From Streptomyces sp. DH5 (lineage in GTDB: Bacteria > Actinomycetota > Actinomycetes > Streptomycetales > Streptomycetaceae), in assembly GCF_020873915.1 (NCBI RefSeq), contig NZ_JAHWGP010000009.1, positions 124,001 through 188,000 of the forward strand: DNA of 64,000 nt. Direction: 5' to 3'. Shown one piece after another: positions 28,966-38,510 of the stretch (positions are counted from its first letter, which is position 1; each line of letters opens with the position of its first letter). A program made the position numbers and the translations under genes. The notes beneath the pieces were generated by a model. The model was not told the origin of the DNA and searched no databases. It saw only the letters and a program-made list of their open reading frames with translations.

Positions 28966-29940
28966 GTGCTGCTCGAAGTGCGGGACCTGCACGTGGAGTT
29001 CCACACCCGGGACGGAGTGGCGAAGGCCGTCAACGGGGTCAGCTACGGCGTGGACGAGGGCGAGACCCTGGCCGTGCTCGGCGAGTCCGGCTCCGGCAAG
29101 TCGGTGACCGCGCAGGCCGTCATGGGCATCCTCGACGTCCCGCCGGGCCGTATCACCGGCGGCGAGGTGGTCTTCCAGGGGCGCGACCTGCTGAAGCTCA
29201 GGGAGGAGGAACGCCGGCGGGTCCGGGGCGCCGAGATGGCGATGATCTTCCAGGACGCCTTGTCGTCCCTGAACCCCGTGATCAGCGTCGGCGACCAGCT
29301 CGGCGAGATGTTCACCGTGCACCGGGGCATGTCCCGCAAGGACGCCCGCGCCAAGGCCGTCGAGCTGATGGACCGGGTGCGCATCCCCGCCGCCAGGGAG
29401 CGGGTCAAGCAGTACCCGCACCAGTTCTCCGGCGGCATGCGCCAGCGCATCATGATCGCGATGGCGCTGGCCCTGGAGCCCGCCCTGATCATCGCCGACG
29501 AACCGACCACCGCCCTCGACGTCACCGTCCAGGCCCAGGTCATGGAGCTCCTCGCGGAGCTCCGGCGCGAGTACCGCATGGGCCTGATCCTCATCACCCA
29601 CGACCTGGGCGTGGTCGCCGACGTCGCCGACCGCATCGCCGTGATGTACGCGGGCCGGATCGTGGAGTCGGCACCGGTCCACGACATCTACAAGGCGCCG
29701 GCCCACCCGTACACCCGGGGTCTGCTGGAGTCGATCCCGCGCCTGGACCAGAAGGGCCAGGAGCTCTACGCCATCAAGGGCCTGCCGCCCAACCTCATGA
29801 ACATCCCGCCGGGCTGCGCCTTCCACCCCCGCTGTCCCCTGGCCCGGGACGTCTGCCGCACCGACGAGCCGCCGCTGTACGAGGTCTCGGCGACGCGGGG
29901 GAGTGCCTGCCACTTCTGGAGGGAGTGCATGGATGACTGA
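28966..29940 (+). CDS. Second oligopeptide transporter: ATPase (DppD type)
   Basis: A 324-aa protein starting at GTG 28966. Walker A GESGSGKS near residue 37, signature FSGGMRQR, Walker [15 protein letters not shown] and H-loop ITHDLG are all intact. The C-terminus has GCAFHPRC with a later C. Overlaps the next ATPase gene by 8 nt. Confidence 0.94.
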   Translation: MLLEVRDLHVEFHTRDGVAKAVNGVSYGVDEGETLAVLGESGSGKSVTAQAVMGILDVPPGRITGGEVVFQGRDLLKLREEERRRVRGAEMAMIFQDALSSLNPVISVGDQLGEMFTVHRGMSRKDARAKAVELMDRVRIPAARERVKQYPHQFSGGMRQRIMIAMALALEPALIIADEPTTALDVTVQAQVMELLAELRREYRMGLILITHDLGVVADVADRIAVMYAGRIVESAPVHDIYKAPAHPYTRGLLESIPRLDQKGQELYAIKGLPPNLMNIPPGCAFHPRCPLARDVCRTDEPPLYEVSATRGSACHFWRECMDD

Positions 29941-31024
29941 GCCGATCCTCCAGGTCAGCGGCCTGGTCAAGCACTACCCGCTGACGCGGGGCGTCGTCTT
30001 CCGCAAGCAGGTCGGCGCCGTGCGCGCGGTCGACGGCGTGGACTTCCACCTGGGCCGGGGCGAGACGCTGGGCATCGTCGGCGAGTCCGGCTGCGGCAAG
30101 TCGACGGTCGCGAAGATGCTGGTCAACCTGGAGCGGCCGACGGCCGGTTCGATCCGCTACAAGGGCGAGGACATCACCCGCCTGTCGGGCAGGGCCCTCA
30201 AGGCGGTGCGCCGCAACATCCAGATGGTGTTCCAGGACCCGTACACCTCCCTCAACCCCCGCATGACGGTGGGCGACATCATCGGGGAGCCGTACGACAT
30301 CCATCCCGAGGTGGCCCCCAAGGGCGACCGGCGCCGCAGGGTGCGGGAGCTGCTGGACGTGGTCGGCCTCAACCCGGAGTACATCAACCGCTATCCGCAC
30401 CAGTTCTCGGGCGGCCAGCGCCAGCGGATCGGCATCGCGCGCGGGCTGGCGCTGCGGCCGGAGGTGATCGTCGCCGACGAGCCGGTCTCCGCGCTGGACG
30501 TCTCGGTGCAGGCGCAGGTCATCAACCTGATGGACCGGCTGCAGAGCGAGTTCGACCTCGCCTACGTCTTCATCGCGCACGACCTGTCGATCGTCCGGCA
30601 CATCTCGGACCGGGTGGGGGTGATGTACCTCGGGCGGATCGTGGAGACGGGCACGGACACCGAGATCTACGAGCACCCCACCCACCCCTACACCCAGGCG
30701 CTGCTCTCCGCCGTGCCCGTGCCGGACCCGGTCGCCAGGGAGCACCGGGAGCGGATCATCCTCAGCGGGGACGTGCCCTCCCCGACGAACATCCCCTCCG
30801 GCTGCCGCTTCCGCACCCGCTGCTGGAAGGCGCAGGAGCGCTGCGCGCTGGAGGTGCCGGCCCTCGCGGTGCCCGCCTGGTTCGGGGCGGCCGGCGGTCC
30901 GGCGGCGCACGACTCGGCCTGCCACTTCGCGGAGGAGAAGCACGTGGTGCCGGTGGAGGGACACGGCGACGGGCCCCGGGGACACGGCGGCGGGCCGGGG
31001 CGACACGGCGACGGGCCGGGGTGA
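29933..31024 (+). CDS. Second oligopeptide transporter: ATPase (DppF type) with Gly/His-rich tail
   Basis: A 363-aa protein starting at ATG 29933 with GGAGGGAG upstream. Walker A GESGCGKS, signature FSGGQRQR, Walker [15 protein letters not shown] and H-loop IAHDLS are intact. The C-terminal extension has GCRFRTRC. The last 22 residues (from EGHGDGP) are a Gly/His/Pro repeat encoded by about three 21-bp units at 30961-31022, not normal for the family; it may be a neutral expansion or bind metal. Confidence 0.92.
   Translation: MTEPILQVSGLVKHYPLTRGVVFRKQVGAVRAVDGVDFHLGRGETLGIVGESGCGKSTVAKMLVNLERPTAGSIRYKGEDITRLSGRALKAVRRNIQMVFQDPYTSLNPRMTVGDIIGEPYDIHPEVAPKGDRRRRVRELLDVVGLNPEYINRYPHQFSGGQRQRIGIARGLALRPEVIVADEPVSALDVSVQAQVINLMDRLQSEFDLAYVFIAHDLSIVRHISDRVGVMYLGRIVETGTDTEIYEHPTHPYTQALLSAVPVPDPVAREHRERIILSGDVPSPTNIPSGCRFRTRCWKAQERCALEVPALAVPAWFGAAGGPAAHDSACHFAEEKHVVPVEGHGDGPRGHGGGPGRHGDGPG
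30961..31022 (+). repeat. Imperfect 21-bp repeats encoding a HGDGPG-like tail
   Basis: About three units of ACACGGCGACGGGCC-type sequence at the 3' end of the DppF-type gene. Confidence 0.85.
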
Positions 31025-31125
31025 CATGGCTGCACCCCGGCCCGTTCACGGCACCCGCACGGCCGCACGCTGTTCAGCTTCCCGTGTCCGTATATCGGGA
31101 CGGCTTCCGTGAAGTTGCCTCACTG

Positions 31126-33264
31126 TTAACGTGGTTCGTCCCCGTTTGCCAGGCCCAGGGAGCGCCTGAGGAAGTCGAGCTGGAGGCGGAGCAGGTTCTC
31201 CGCGACCTCCTCCTGCGGGGTCATGTGCGTGACGCCGGACAGGGGGAGGACCTCGTGCGGGCGGCCGGCCGCGAGCAGCGCTGAGGACAGCCGCAGCGAG
31301 TGCGCGACCACCACGTTGTCGTCGGCCAGCCCGTGGATGACCATCATCGGGCGGTGCGGCTCGGCGGCGTCGACCAGACCGGCGTCGTCGATCACGGAGT
31401 TGCGGCGGTAGACCTCCGGCTGCTCGCCGGGGAGGCCGACGTAGCGTTCCTGGTAGTGCGTGTCGTAGAGGCGGAGGTCGGTGACGGGGGCGCCCACCAC
31501 GGCCGCGTGGAAGACGTCCGGGCGGCGCAGCGCCGCGAGGGCCGCCAGGTAGCCGCCGAAGGACCAGCCGCGGATCGCGACCCGGTCCAGGTCGAGCGGG
31601 AAGTCGGCGGCGAGCGCCTGGAGCGCGTCGACCTGGTCCTGGACGACGATCGCGGCGATGTCGTCCCTGATCGACTTCTCCCAGGCGGGACTGCGGCCCG
31701 GCGTGCCGCGGCCGTCCGCGACGATCACCGCGAATCCCTGGTCGGCGAACCACTGGGAGGTCAGGTGCGGGTTGTGGGCGGCCACCACCCGCTGGCCGTG
31801 CGGACCGCCGTAGGGGTCCATGAGCACCGGGAGAAGGGTGTCACCGGCGTAGTCACGAGGCATAAGCACGGCGCACGGGATACGCCGTGCGCCCCCCTGT
31901 GTCAGGGTCAGGCGGGGGGACATTCCGGGGCCTTCGGCGTACGAGGGGACAGTCGCCGTCGGTTTCCCGTCACGCAGGACCACCGCCCGGGAACCTGGCC
32001 GGTCCGGGGTGGCGGAGACGAGCACCGTGACGCCCCCCGCGCGCACGGCGGAGTGCACGCCGGGCTCCTGCGAGACGCGCTCCACACCGAGCTCGTTGAC
32101 CCGGTAGACGTGCACCTCGCCGGTCTCCGGGGCGGCCGCGTCCTCGCCCGCCGACGCCGAGACCAGCACGTCGTCGTCGGACACGTCCAGCACGGCACGG
32201 ATGTGCAACTGGCTTCCGGTGAGCGGTCGTTCACCTACGACGAGTCGTCGTGCGCCCCCCTCGTCCGCGATCCGCACCAGTCGGCCGGAAGGGCTCCAGC
32301 GGGGCACCCCGGGGAAAAGTTCCAGCCAAGTTGGATCTTCGTCGGCGTGCACCATCCGGGTCGCCCCGGATTCCGGGTCCACGGCCAGGACGAGCTGCCC
32401 GCGCTGGTCGCGCGCCTGTACGAGCAGCAACGGGGCTCCCGCGGCTGACCAGTGCACATGCGCCAGATAGGGATACCGCGCACGGTCCCAGGAGACCTCC
32501 GTGCGCGTACCGTCGAGGCCGACCACGAACAGCCGCACGTCCGCGTTCGGGGTGCCGGCGGCCGGGTACCGCACGTGGTGCGGCTCGCGGTCCGGACGGG
32601 CGGGGTCGGAGATCCACCACCGCTGTACCGGCGTGTCGTCCACGCGCGCCACCAGCAGCCGGTCGGACTCCGGCGCCCACCAGAAGCCCCGCGAACGTCC
32701 CATCTCCTCGGCCGCGACGAACTCCGCCAGACCGTAGGTGACCTCCTCCGACTCGGGGGTCGCGAGGGCGCGGTCGTCCGCCCCCTCGGTGGCGGTCACC
32801 CGCAGCGCCCCCCGGGCGACGTAGGCGACGTACCGCCCGTCGGGCGAGGGCCGGGGGTCGATCACCGGCCCGGGCACGGGCAGTTCACGTGCCGTGCCGG
32901 CCCGCAGTCCGGCCGCGAAGAGCCGCCCTGACAAGGCGAAAGCCGCCAGCTCGACGGCGGCGTCGGTGGCGTAGCCCACGATGCCGGCGCCGCCCTCACG
33001 GCTGCGCTCACGCCGTGCGCGTTCCTCGGCGGAGAGGTCCTCCGAGGCCCCGCCCAGGAGGGCGCGCGGGTCGGCCGCCACGCGCTCCCCGCCCTCCTCC
33101 GTGTCGAGGACCCAGAGGGAATTGGCCCGGTCCGTACCGGAACCCGAGCGCAGGAACACGACGCGCGAGCCGTCGGGCGCCACGCTGAACGAACGTGGCG
33201 CGCCGAGCGTGAAACGCAGGGTGCGGGCGTGCCGTCGGGGGAAGGAGTCGGTCTCGGTCGTCAT
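31126..33264 (-). CDS. S9-family prolyl oligopeptidase / dipeptidyl peptidase
   Basis: A 712-aa protein. The N-terminal about 430 residues look like a beta-propeller (DPP-IV type, with repeated SPDGRYVAYVA-like segments). The C-terminal alpha/beta hydrolase carries GWSFGGY (catalytic Ser near residue 567), Asp in GLADDNVV (near 648) and His in GVTHMT (near 677). No signal peptide is seen, so it is probably cytoplasmic, where it could degrade peptides imported by the two adjacent transporters (inference from position). The start ATG 33264 is supported by a conserved-looking N-terminus MTTETDSFPRRHARTLRFTL. Confidence 0.93.
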   Translation of the reverse strand: MTTETDSFPRRHARTLRFTLGAPRSFSVAPDGSRVVFLRSGSGTDRANSLWVLDTEEGGERVAADPRALLGGASEDLSAEERARRERSREGGAGIVGYATDAAVELAAFALSGRLFAAGLRAGTARELPVPGPVIDPRPSPDGRYVAYVARGALRVTATEGADDRALATPESEEVTYGLAEFVAAEEMGRSRGFWWAPESDRLLVARVDDTPVQRWWISDPARPDREPHHVRYPAAGTPNADVRLFVVGLDGTRTEVSWDRARYPYLAHVHWSAAGAPLLLVQARDQRGQLVLAVDPESGATRMVHADEDPTWLELFPGVPRWSPSGRLVRIADEGGARRLVVGERPLTGSQLHIRAVLDVSDDDVLVSASAGEDAAAPETGEVHVYRVNELGVERVSQEPGVHSAVRAGGVTVLVSATPDRPGSRAVVLRDGKPTATVPSYAEGPGMSPRLTLTQGGARRIPCAVLMPRDYAGDTLLPVLMDPYGGPHGQRVVAAHNPHLTSQWFADQGFAVIVADGRGTPGRSPAWEKSIRDDIAAIVVQDQVDALQALAADFPLDLDRVAIRGWSFGGYLAALAALRRPDVFHAAVVGAPVTDLRLYDTHYQERYVGLPGEQPEVYRRNSVIDDAGLVDAAEPHRPMMVIHGLADDNVVVAHSLRLSSALLAAGRPHEVLPLSGVTHMTPQEEVAENLLRLQLDFLRRSLGLANGDEPR

Positions 33265-33333
33265 GCCTTGACCATATTGGCCATGCGCCCCCTTGTGCGG
33301 CCGTGCGCCGACCGATGCGCACGTACGGATAGT

Positions 33334-33339
33334 TATGAT
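33334..33339 (+). promoter_or_regulatory. -10 candidate for the small membrane protein gene
   Basis: TATGAT lies in the divergent spacer between the S9 peptidase and the small membrane protein. No -35 can be assigned. A 10-C run (33405-33414) sits in the presumed leader. Confidence 0.35.
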
Positions 33340-33444
33340 CGTTAGCGCATAGTGGGTATGAACCTGCTGGCTGCTGTGTGGATTTATCTGCCCCCATATT
33401 CCTACCCCCCCCCCGCGCCCTGGGATCCTTGGAGGTGAGCCGCC

Positions 33445-33639
33445 GTGGCACTCTCGATTTCGGCGGTGGTGCTGCTGGCGATCATCGTCTTCCTGCTGAT
33501 CAAGAAGTCGGGTCTGAAGGCAGGGCACGCCGTGGTGTGCATGCTGCTCGGCTTCTACCTGGCCTCGTCGACGATCGCCCCGACCATCAGCGAGCTGACG
33601 ACGAACATCGCGGGGATGATCGGCAGCATCAACTTCTAG
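33445..33639 (+). CDS. Small conserved membrane protein
   Basis: A 64-aa protein starting at GTG 33445 with a near-perfect ribosome site GGAGGTGA (33431-33438). It has two hydrophobic segments: SISAVVLLAIIVFLLI, then after a basic KKSGLKAGH turn AVVCMLLGFYLASSTIA. The C-terminus TISELTTNIAGMIGSINF is amphipathic. The strong ribosome site implies high expression. Such short actinomycete membrane proteins are conserved but have no assigned function. Confidence 0.85.
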   Translation: MALSISAVVLLAIIVFLLIKKSGLKAGHAVVCMLLGFYLASSTIAPTISELTTNIAGMIGSINF

Positions 33640-33668
33640 GCGCCGTCCCGCGGCTGCGCGCACCGTCT

Positions 33669-33709
33669 TCCGGCCGGGGCCCCGTGGCGGGTCCCGGGAC
33701 CCGGCCGGA
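33669..33709 (+). terminator. Probable terminator after the small membrane protein gene
   Basis: TCCGGCCGGG (33669-33678) pairs with CCCGGCCGGA (33700-33709); the loop contains further GC pairs. Confidence 0.45.
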
Positions 33710-33840
33710 GTCCACGTCCCGTCCACCGGACGGGCGGAGCGGGTGTTCCTCCGACCCGGTCCGCCCACCCCCTCGCGTGTTACCCGTCGGTAAGCAATGA
33801 TGGCGGGGCCATCATCCACGCACGCAGGGCGGAGCCGACG

Positions 33841-35280
33841 GTGACGACTTCCGAGGAACAGAGCGAGGAACGAAGCAAGGCAGGGACGAGGGTGCACGTC
33901 TTCCGGGACGACGCGCTCGGCGACCTGGACGCGGTCGGACTCGCCGAGGCGATCCGCCGCGGCGAGGTCGGTGCCGCCGAGGCCGCCCGTGACGCGTCGG
34001 CACGCGTCCGGACCGTCGAGGCCCGGCTGAACGCCGTCCAGGTCCACCTCGACCTCCCGGCCCACGCCTCCGCGCCCGGCGGCCCCCTCGCCGGGGTGCC
34101 GACCTTCGTCAAGGACAACACCGACTACCAGGGCCTGCCCACCGGCCACGGCAGCGCCGCCTTCGCGCCCCGCGCGGCCCGGCGGCACGCCCCGTTCACC
34201 CGCCAGTTCCTGAGCACCGGCGTCACGGTCCTCGGCAAGACCCGGCTGCCCGAGTTCGGCTTCAGCCCCACCACGGAGTTCGAGGGCGCCGAACCGGTCC
34301 GCAACCCGTGGCACACGGACCACTCGGCGGGCGGTTCGTCGGGCGGCAGCGCGGCCCTGGTCGCCGCCGGGGCGGTGCCGATCGCGCACGCCAACGACGG
34401 CGGCGGTTCGATCCGCATCCCCGCCGCGGCGTGCGGACTCGTCGGCCTGAAGCCGACCCGGGGCCGGGTGGTGGCGAACGCGCAGGGCCGTCAGCTTCCC
34501 ATCGACCTGGTCAGCGACGGCGTGGTGAGCCGCTCGGTGCGCGACAGCGCGGCGTTCCTGGCCGCGGCGGAAGAGCACTGGTGGAATCCGAAGCTGCCGC
34601 CCGTCGGCCTCGTCGAGGGCCCCGCGGACCGCCGTCTGCGCATCGGCCTCCTGGTGGACTCCCCGACCGGTGTCCGCGTCGACGCCGACACCCGGACGGC
34701 CGTCACGGAGACGGCCGAGCACCTCGAACGGCTCGGCCACACCGTGGAACCGGTGGAGCTCTCCATCGACCCGCACTTCACCGACGACTTCCTCACCTAC
34801 TGGGGCATGCTGTCGTTCCTGATCGGCGTGACCGGCAGGACGATGGGCGCGGACTTCGACCGCCGCCGCATGGACGGGCTGAGCCGGGGCCTGCGGGAGA
34901 TGTACGTGAGCCGGTGGCGGACCACGCCGGGCGTCGTGCGCAGGCTGAAGCGCACGCGCGAGGCGTACGCGGCGGGCTTCCGGGGCCTCGACGTGGTCCT
35001 CTCCCCGGTCCTGGCCCACACCACCCCGCCGATCGGCCACCTCAACCCGACGGTCCCCTACGACACGCTGGTCGAACGGCTCCTCGCCTACGTGGCGTTC
35101 ACCCCGGTCAACAACGTGGTCGGCACCCCGTCCATCTCCGTGCCGGCCGCGCACGCGACGGCGGACGGACTGCCGGTCGGCGTCATGATCTCCGGCCGCC
35201 CCGGTGCGGAACGCAAGCTCCTGGAGCTGGCGTTCGAGCTCGAGGCGGACCGGCCGTTCCGGCGCCTCCAGGACGTCTGA
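33841..35280 (+). CDS. Amidase (amidase-signature family)
   Basis: A 479-aa protein starting at GTG 33841. The Ser-cisSer-Lys triad is visible: Lys91 in FVKDN, the GGSSGGS motif at about 164-170 and nucleophile Ser190 in GGGSIRIPA. The family hydrolyses carboxamides, including glutamine-like side chains, nicotinamide-like or nitrile-derived amides. No GatA-specific partner genes (gatB/gatC) are adjacent, so a stand-alone catabolic amidase is likely. A shared hairpin ends it and the convergent PH-domain gene. Confidence 0.93.
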   Translation: MTTSEEQSEERSKAGTRVHVFRDDALGDLDAVGLAEAIRRGEVGAAEAARDASARVRTVEARLNAVQVHLDLPAHASAPGGPLAGVPTFVKDNTDYQGLPTGHGSAAFAPRAARRHAPFTRQFLSTGVTVLGKTRLPEFGFSPTTEFEGAEPVRNPWHTDHSAGGSSGGSAALVAAGAVPIAHANDGGGSIRIPAAACGLVGLKPTRGRVVANAQGRQLPIDLVSDGVVSRSVRDSAAFLAAAEEHWWNPKLPPVGLVEGPADRRLRIGLLVDSPTGVRVDADTRTAVTETAEHLERLGHTVEPVELSIDPHFTDDFLTYWGMLSFLIGVTGRTMGADFDRRRMDGLSRGLREMYVSRWRTTPGVVRRLKRTREAYAAGFRGLDVVLSPVLAHTTPPIGHLNPTVPYDTLVERLLAYVAFTPVNNVVGTPSISVPAAHATADGLPVGVMISGRPGAERKLLELAFELEADRPFRRLQDV

Positions 35281-35304
35281 GGGGCCGGCCCGGTCGTCCT
35301 CGCG

Positions 35305-35346
35305 GTGACGGACGGGCGGCGCCCCCACGGCCCCGCCGTCCGTCAC
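35305..35346. terminator. Bidirectional terminator between amidase and PH-domain genes
   Basis: GTGACGGACGG (35305-35315) pairs with CCGTCCGTCAC (35336-35346). The right arm covers the stop codon of the minus-strand gene. Confidence 0.65.
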
Positions 35347-37229
35347 AGCAGGAGCAGCACCGCCGCGCCCCACAGCACCGACAGGGCCGCCAGCGGAGGC
35401 CCGACGGGCATGCCCTGCTGCCTCGCCGTCGCCTCCTCCGTCGGCCGCAGTTCCGGGTGGAGCAGCAGCGCCCGCAGCTCGTCGGCGGCGCGCTCCGCGG
35501 CCGGCTCGCGGCCCAGGCGGCGCTCCAGCCACGCGAAGCCGGCGGGGGAGACCTCGAAGGAGTCGTCCTTGGCCCTACCGACGCGGATGCTGTCCGCGGA
35601 GTGCCGCACGGACGTGATGACGTCCCACGGGACCCGCCGCACGCGCCACGCCCCGGTCACCCACAGCCCGTCCCGGTCGGCGGTGATCCGCCAGGTCAGC
35701 GCCGTCGCCACGGCCGTCACCAGCCACGGCACACCCGCGATCAGGAACAGCCAGGTCCACGACGGGTTGTCGTCGAGCATGGCCCAGATGCCGCCGCCCT
35801 CCACCAGCAGCAGGAAGAGTCCCACCGCCCGCGAGAAGCCGTGCGCCCTCCACACGCGCGGGTCCGCCGTGCGCGTCATCCTGGCGGCGACCTCGTCGGC
35901 GGACCGCTGGGCACTCTCCCGCTCACGCAGCCGCGGCCGGGACCCGCCCCGGCCCGCGTCCGCCGGCTTCACCGCGCTGACGCTGCACTCCACCGCCACC
36001 TCGTCGTCGTCCGCGTCGTCGCGCGCCACGAAGGCGACCTCGGCGCCGGCGTAGGGGACGCCGTACAGGACGGCCTCCCGCAACGGCGGGGCGGGGTCCT
36101 CGCCCCGGAGGATGTCGGTGAGCCTGCCGAGTTCGACGGCGGCCGCGGAGTCGTCGCCCCCTTCGTGACCGTCCGCCTCCTCCTCGCCGTCGTCCTCGGC
36201 GTCGGCGGCGTACAGCGAGTGGAAGTACAGGATCGGCCGGAGGCCCTTCGGGTCGTCGGCCGCGAACACCCAGGTGCGGCCGTCGTCGTGCCCCTCGCGC
36301 ACCAGCACGTGCAGCACCGGCAGCGGCCCGCGCCGCAGCCGCCGCGAACGCGCCCGCCCGGCCGCGCCGTTCACGAGGAACGCCAGCCCCGCGGCGGAGC
36401 CGCCCAGCACCAGCAGCTCCCAGCCGAGGACGTCGTAGGGTTCCGCGACGAGCGCCTTCCAGTCGCCGTCCACGACGATGTCGACCCGGCTGCCCACCGG
36501 GAAGTCCTCGGGGAACGCCGTCTCGAAGCGGTGGGTACGCCCGTCGGCCGTGACCGTGAGGACGTCGGCGTCCTCGTCTCCCCGGTCCAGGGCCGTGACC
36601 CGTCCGGACAGGTGCGTGGCGCCCGCGGCCCGCTCCTCGTACGCGTCGACGACCTGCTGGGCCTGCCAGAAGCCGAACCCGGCGACCGCCAGCAGCAGCC
36701 CGCCGAGGACGAAGGAGAGCCGGCCCCGGCGGAACGTCCGCGCGGCGGCGGGCAACGGCTGTGCGACCGGCCCGGCCGCCTCCAGCGCCAGTGACCGCTG
36801 CCGTCCGGCGACGGCCAGCCGGTGGGCGAGCCCCGCGGCGGCGAACGCGACGGCCAGGAGGAACGCGAGCGCGGACGGCCGGCCGAACGCGGTGAAGCCT
36901 TCTTCGACGACGAGAGCCAGCAGCACGGCCCCGAGACCCGCGAACGCGAGCCGCGGCTGCCGCCACACCCAGTACGGGGTCAGCACCATGACGACGGCCA
37001 CGCCGAGGCCCGGCCAGTCGGTGCCGCACGGGTCGGCGGACGTGCAGGCGGCGACGGGAGCCGACTCCAGTTCCCACACGACGGAGAGGACCCACGCCAG
37101 GGCCGCCCACAGGGGATGGGCCCACCGGGCGGGTACGGCGGCGAGCCAGCGCCGGGCGTCGGGAGTCCGCCAGTCGGCGGTGCCGGGCGGTATGTGCTCG
37201 GCGGGCAACGGCACGGGAAGTGTGGACAC
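35343..37229 (-). CDS. Polytopic membrane protein with bacterial PH domain
   Basis: A 628-aa protein starting at GTG 37229. Hydrophobic segments lie at about residues 40-55, 73-88, 95-115, 120-140, 170-190, 265-290, 485-500 and 510-530, plus a C-terminal helix. A mid-protein acidic stretch (EDDGEEEADGHEGGDD) separates the halves. After the paired helices near 520 comes ITADRDGLWVTGAWRVRRVP, typical of a bacterial PH-like domain. A region around 195-250 (LSGRVTALDRGDED, DFPVGSRVDIVVDGD) resembles a DUF3592-like fold. Function unknown. Confidence 0.75.
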   Translation of the reverse strand: MSTLPVPLPAEHIPPGTADWRTPDARRWLAAVPARWAHPLWAALAWVLSVVWELESAPVAACTSADPCGTDWPGLGVAVVMVLTPYWVWRQPRLAFAGLGAVLLALVVEEGFTAFGRPSALAFLLAVAFAAAGLAHRLAVAGRQRSLALEAAGPVAQPLPAAARTFRRGRLSFVLGGLLLAVAGFGFWQAQQVVDAYEERAAGATHLSGRVTALDRGDEDADVLTVTADGRTHRFETAFPEDFPVGSRVDIVVDGDWKALVAEPYDVLGWELLVLGGSAAGLAFLVNGAAGRARSRRLRRGPLPVLHVLVREGHDDGRTWVFAADDPKGLRPILYFHSLYAADAEDDGEEEADGHEGGDDSAAAVELGRLTDILRGEDPAPPLREAVLYGVPYAGAEVAFVARDDADDDEVAVECSVSAVKPADAGRGGSRPRLRERESAQRSADEVAARMTRTADPRVWRAHGFSRAVGLFLLLVEGGGIWAMLDDNPSWTWLFLIAGVPWLVTAVATALTWRITADRDGLWVTGAWRVRRVPWDVITSVRHSADSIRVGRAKDDSFEVSPAGFAWLERRLGREPAAERAADELRALLLHPELRPTEEATARQQGMPVGPPLAALSVLWGAAVLLLL

Positions 37230-37253
37230 CCGCGCATTATGATCACACGTGCT

Positions 37254-37475
37254 TCACACGTGGGATCGGCTTCCCGTCGCGTACGGCACGAAGCCGGCCC
37301 ACGCGGCGGGGGCGAAGGCGAGACGAGGGCCGTCGAGGTTCTTCGAGTCGCGGACGTGCACGGTGGTGGGTTCGGTCGCGATCTCGACGCAGGAGTCACC
37401 CTCGCTGCTGCTGCTGTAGCTGCTCTTGAACCACGCCAGGCCGGAGGCGTCCCCGGACGAGGTCTTGCGGCTCAT
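37254..37475 (-). CDS. DUF397 small protein (WhiJ-system partner)
   Basis: A 73-aa protein with the DUF397 pattern: WFKSSYSSSSEGDSCVEIA, VHVRDSK, and the LAFAPAAWAGFV end. The ATG overlaps the stop of the upstream regulator gene as ATGA (37472-37475), so translation is probably coupled. In Streptomyces, DUF397 proteins pair with XRE/DUF5753 regulators as in the whiJ and abaA-type loci and counteract the regulator. Confidence 0.92.
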   Translation of the reverse strand: MSRKTSSGDASGLAWFKSSYSSSSEGDSCVEIATEPTTVHVRDSKNLDGPRLAFAPAAWAGFVPYATGSRSHV

Positions 37476-38356
37476 GTCTCCTCCAGCAGTTGCTCGATGA
37501 ATGAGGCTGTCTCACGTGGCGTGAGTGCCTGGGCCCGGATGATGCCATACCGCAGTTCCAGGATACGGAGCTGCTTAGGTTCGGAGACCGGTCGACCGTT
37601 GGCAACTGCCGGGGAGCGGCCCACCATCGAGCCGTCCTCGAACTTCAGCACCTCGATGCCGCCTGCCAGCCCGGCATGTTCCTCGTGATCCATCGGCATC
37701 ACTTGAAGCTCCACGTTACGCAACCGCCCCAGCTCCAGCAGGTGTTCGAGTTGCTGACGCAGCCTTGCCTTTCCGCCCAGTGGACGTCGAAGCGTCCACT
37801 CCTCCAGGACGAAACTCAGGTCGGGAGCACAGTCCCTGTCGAAGACCGCCTTGCGGGCCACCCGTGCGGAGATGAAACGCTCCACTTCCTCTGCTGAGTA
37901 GGCAGGACGCCTCATGAGGAGCAGCCCGCGTGCGTACTCGGGTGTCTGCAACAGTCCGTGGATGTTCAAGGGATCGTAGAGCTGAAGCTCAACCGCCCGC
38001 GCTTCCAGCTGCGCCAGGTCCCGGACCTGTTTGGGATACCGGACCTTCTTGACGTCCTCCTTCATCGCCGCGACGAGTCCGCCGGCGCCCAGTACCTCGT
38101 CCGCCTTGTCCAAGTACTCAGGCCGCGGGATCCGCTTACCCGTCTCGATCTTGTAGACGAGGTCCGCGCCGTACCCGGCCGCCGTGGCGAAGTCGTTGAC
38201 CCGCATCCCCGCCGCGTCCCGGCGAAGCCGCAACTGGCGTCCCACCGTGGCCACGACGGCCAGTGCCCAGTCGTCGTCCGGGTCGACCTCCCACCCCGGC
38301 TCGTCCGCCCGGTCCGCTTCCGTCCCGACCCGCACCGCCTCACCGCTCACCGTCAT
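37472..38356 (-). CDS. XRE-family regulator with DUF5753 (WhiJ-like)
   Basis: A 294-aa protein starting at ATG 38356 after GGAGGGG. The helix-turn-helix is at about residues 38-95 (LRLRRDAAGMRVNDFATAAG, YKIETGKRIP). The rest is DUF5753 with LYDPLNIHGLLQTPEYARGL and RQQLEHLLELGRLRNVELQVMP segments (given in parts). With the coupled DUF397 gene and the divergent anti-sigma-type ATPase it makes the three-component arrangement seen at developmental regulator loci. The likely operator is in the 154-bp divergent spacer. Confidence 0.9.
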   Translation of the reverse strand: MTVSGEAVRVGTEADRADEPGWEVDPDDDWALAVVATVGRQLRLRRDAAGMRVNDFATAAGYGADLVYKIETGKRIPRPEYLDKADEVLGAGGLVAAMKEDVKKVRYPKQVRDLAQLEARAVELQLYDPLNIHGLLQTPEYARGLLLMRRPAYSAEEVERFISARVARKAVFDRDCAPDLSFVLEEWTLRRPLGGKARLRQQLEHLLELGRLRNVELQVMPMDHEEHAGLAGGIEVLKFEDGSMVGRSPAVANGRPVSEPKQLRILELRYGIIRAQALTPRETASFIEQLLEET

Positions 38357-38457
38357 GCATGCCCCTCCGTCGTGCTGCGACGTCCTGTTCCGACCTGTTC
38401 GCAGGAGCTACTTCGACAGCTCGGACAAAGCCCGCCGGACCTCGGACCGTAGCTCTA

Positions 38458-38475
38458 CGTAACAGCTCAATTACG
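38458..38475. promoter_or_regulatory. Operator candidate in the WhiJ-type divergent spacer
   Basis: CGTAA (38458-38462) and TTACG (38471-38475) form a perfect inverted repeat with 8-nt spacer between the divergent regulator and ATPase genes. Confidence 0.45.
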
Positions 38476-38510
38476 CATCTCAGTATGTCCGGTCGGCCAC
38501 GCTCGGTGAT

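Noticed and set aside
31126-35532. A 1468-codon open frame on the minus strand
   Set aside because: Only the part up to 33264 is the S9 peptidase; the upstream part is the antisense shadow of the amidase gene and lacks a real start.
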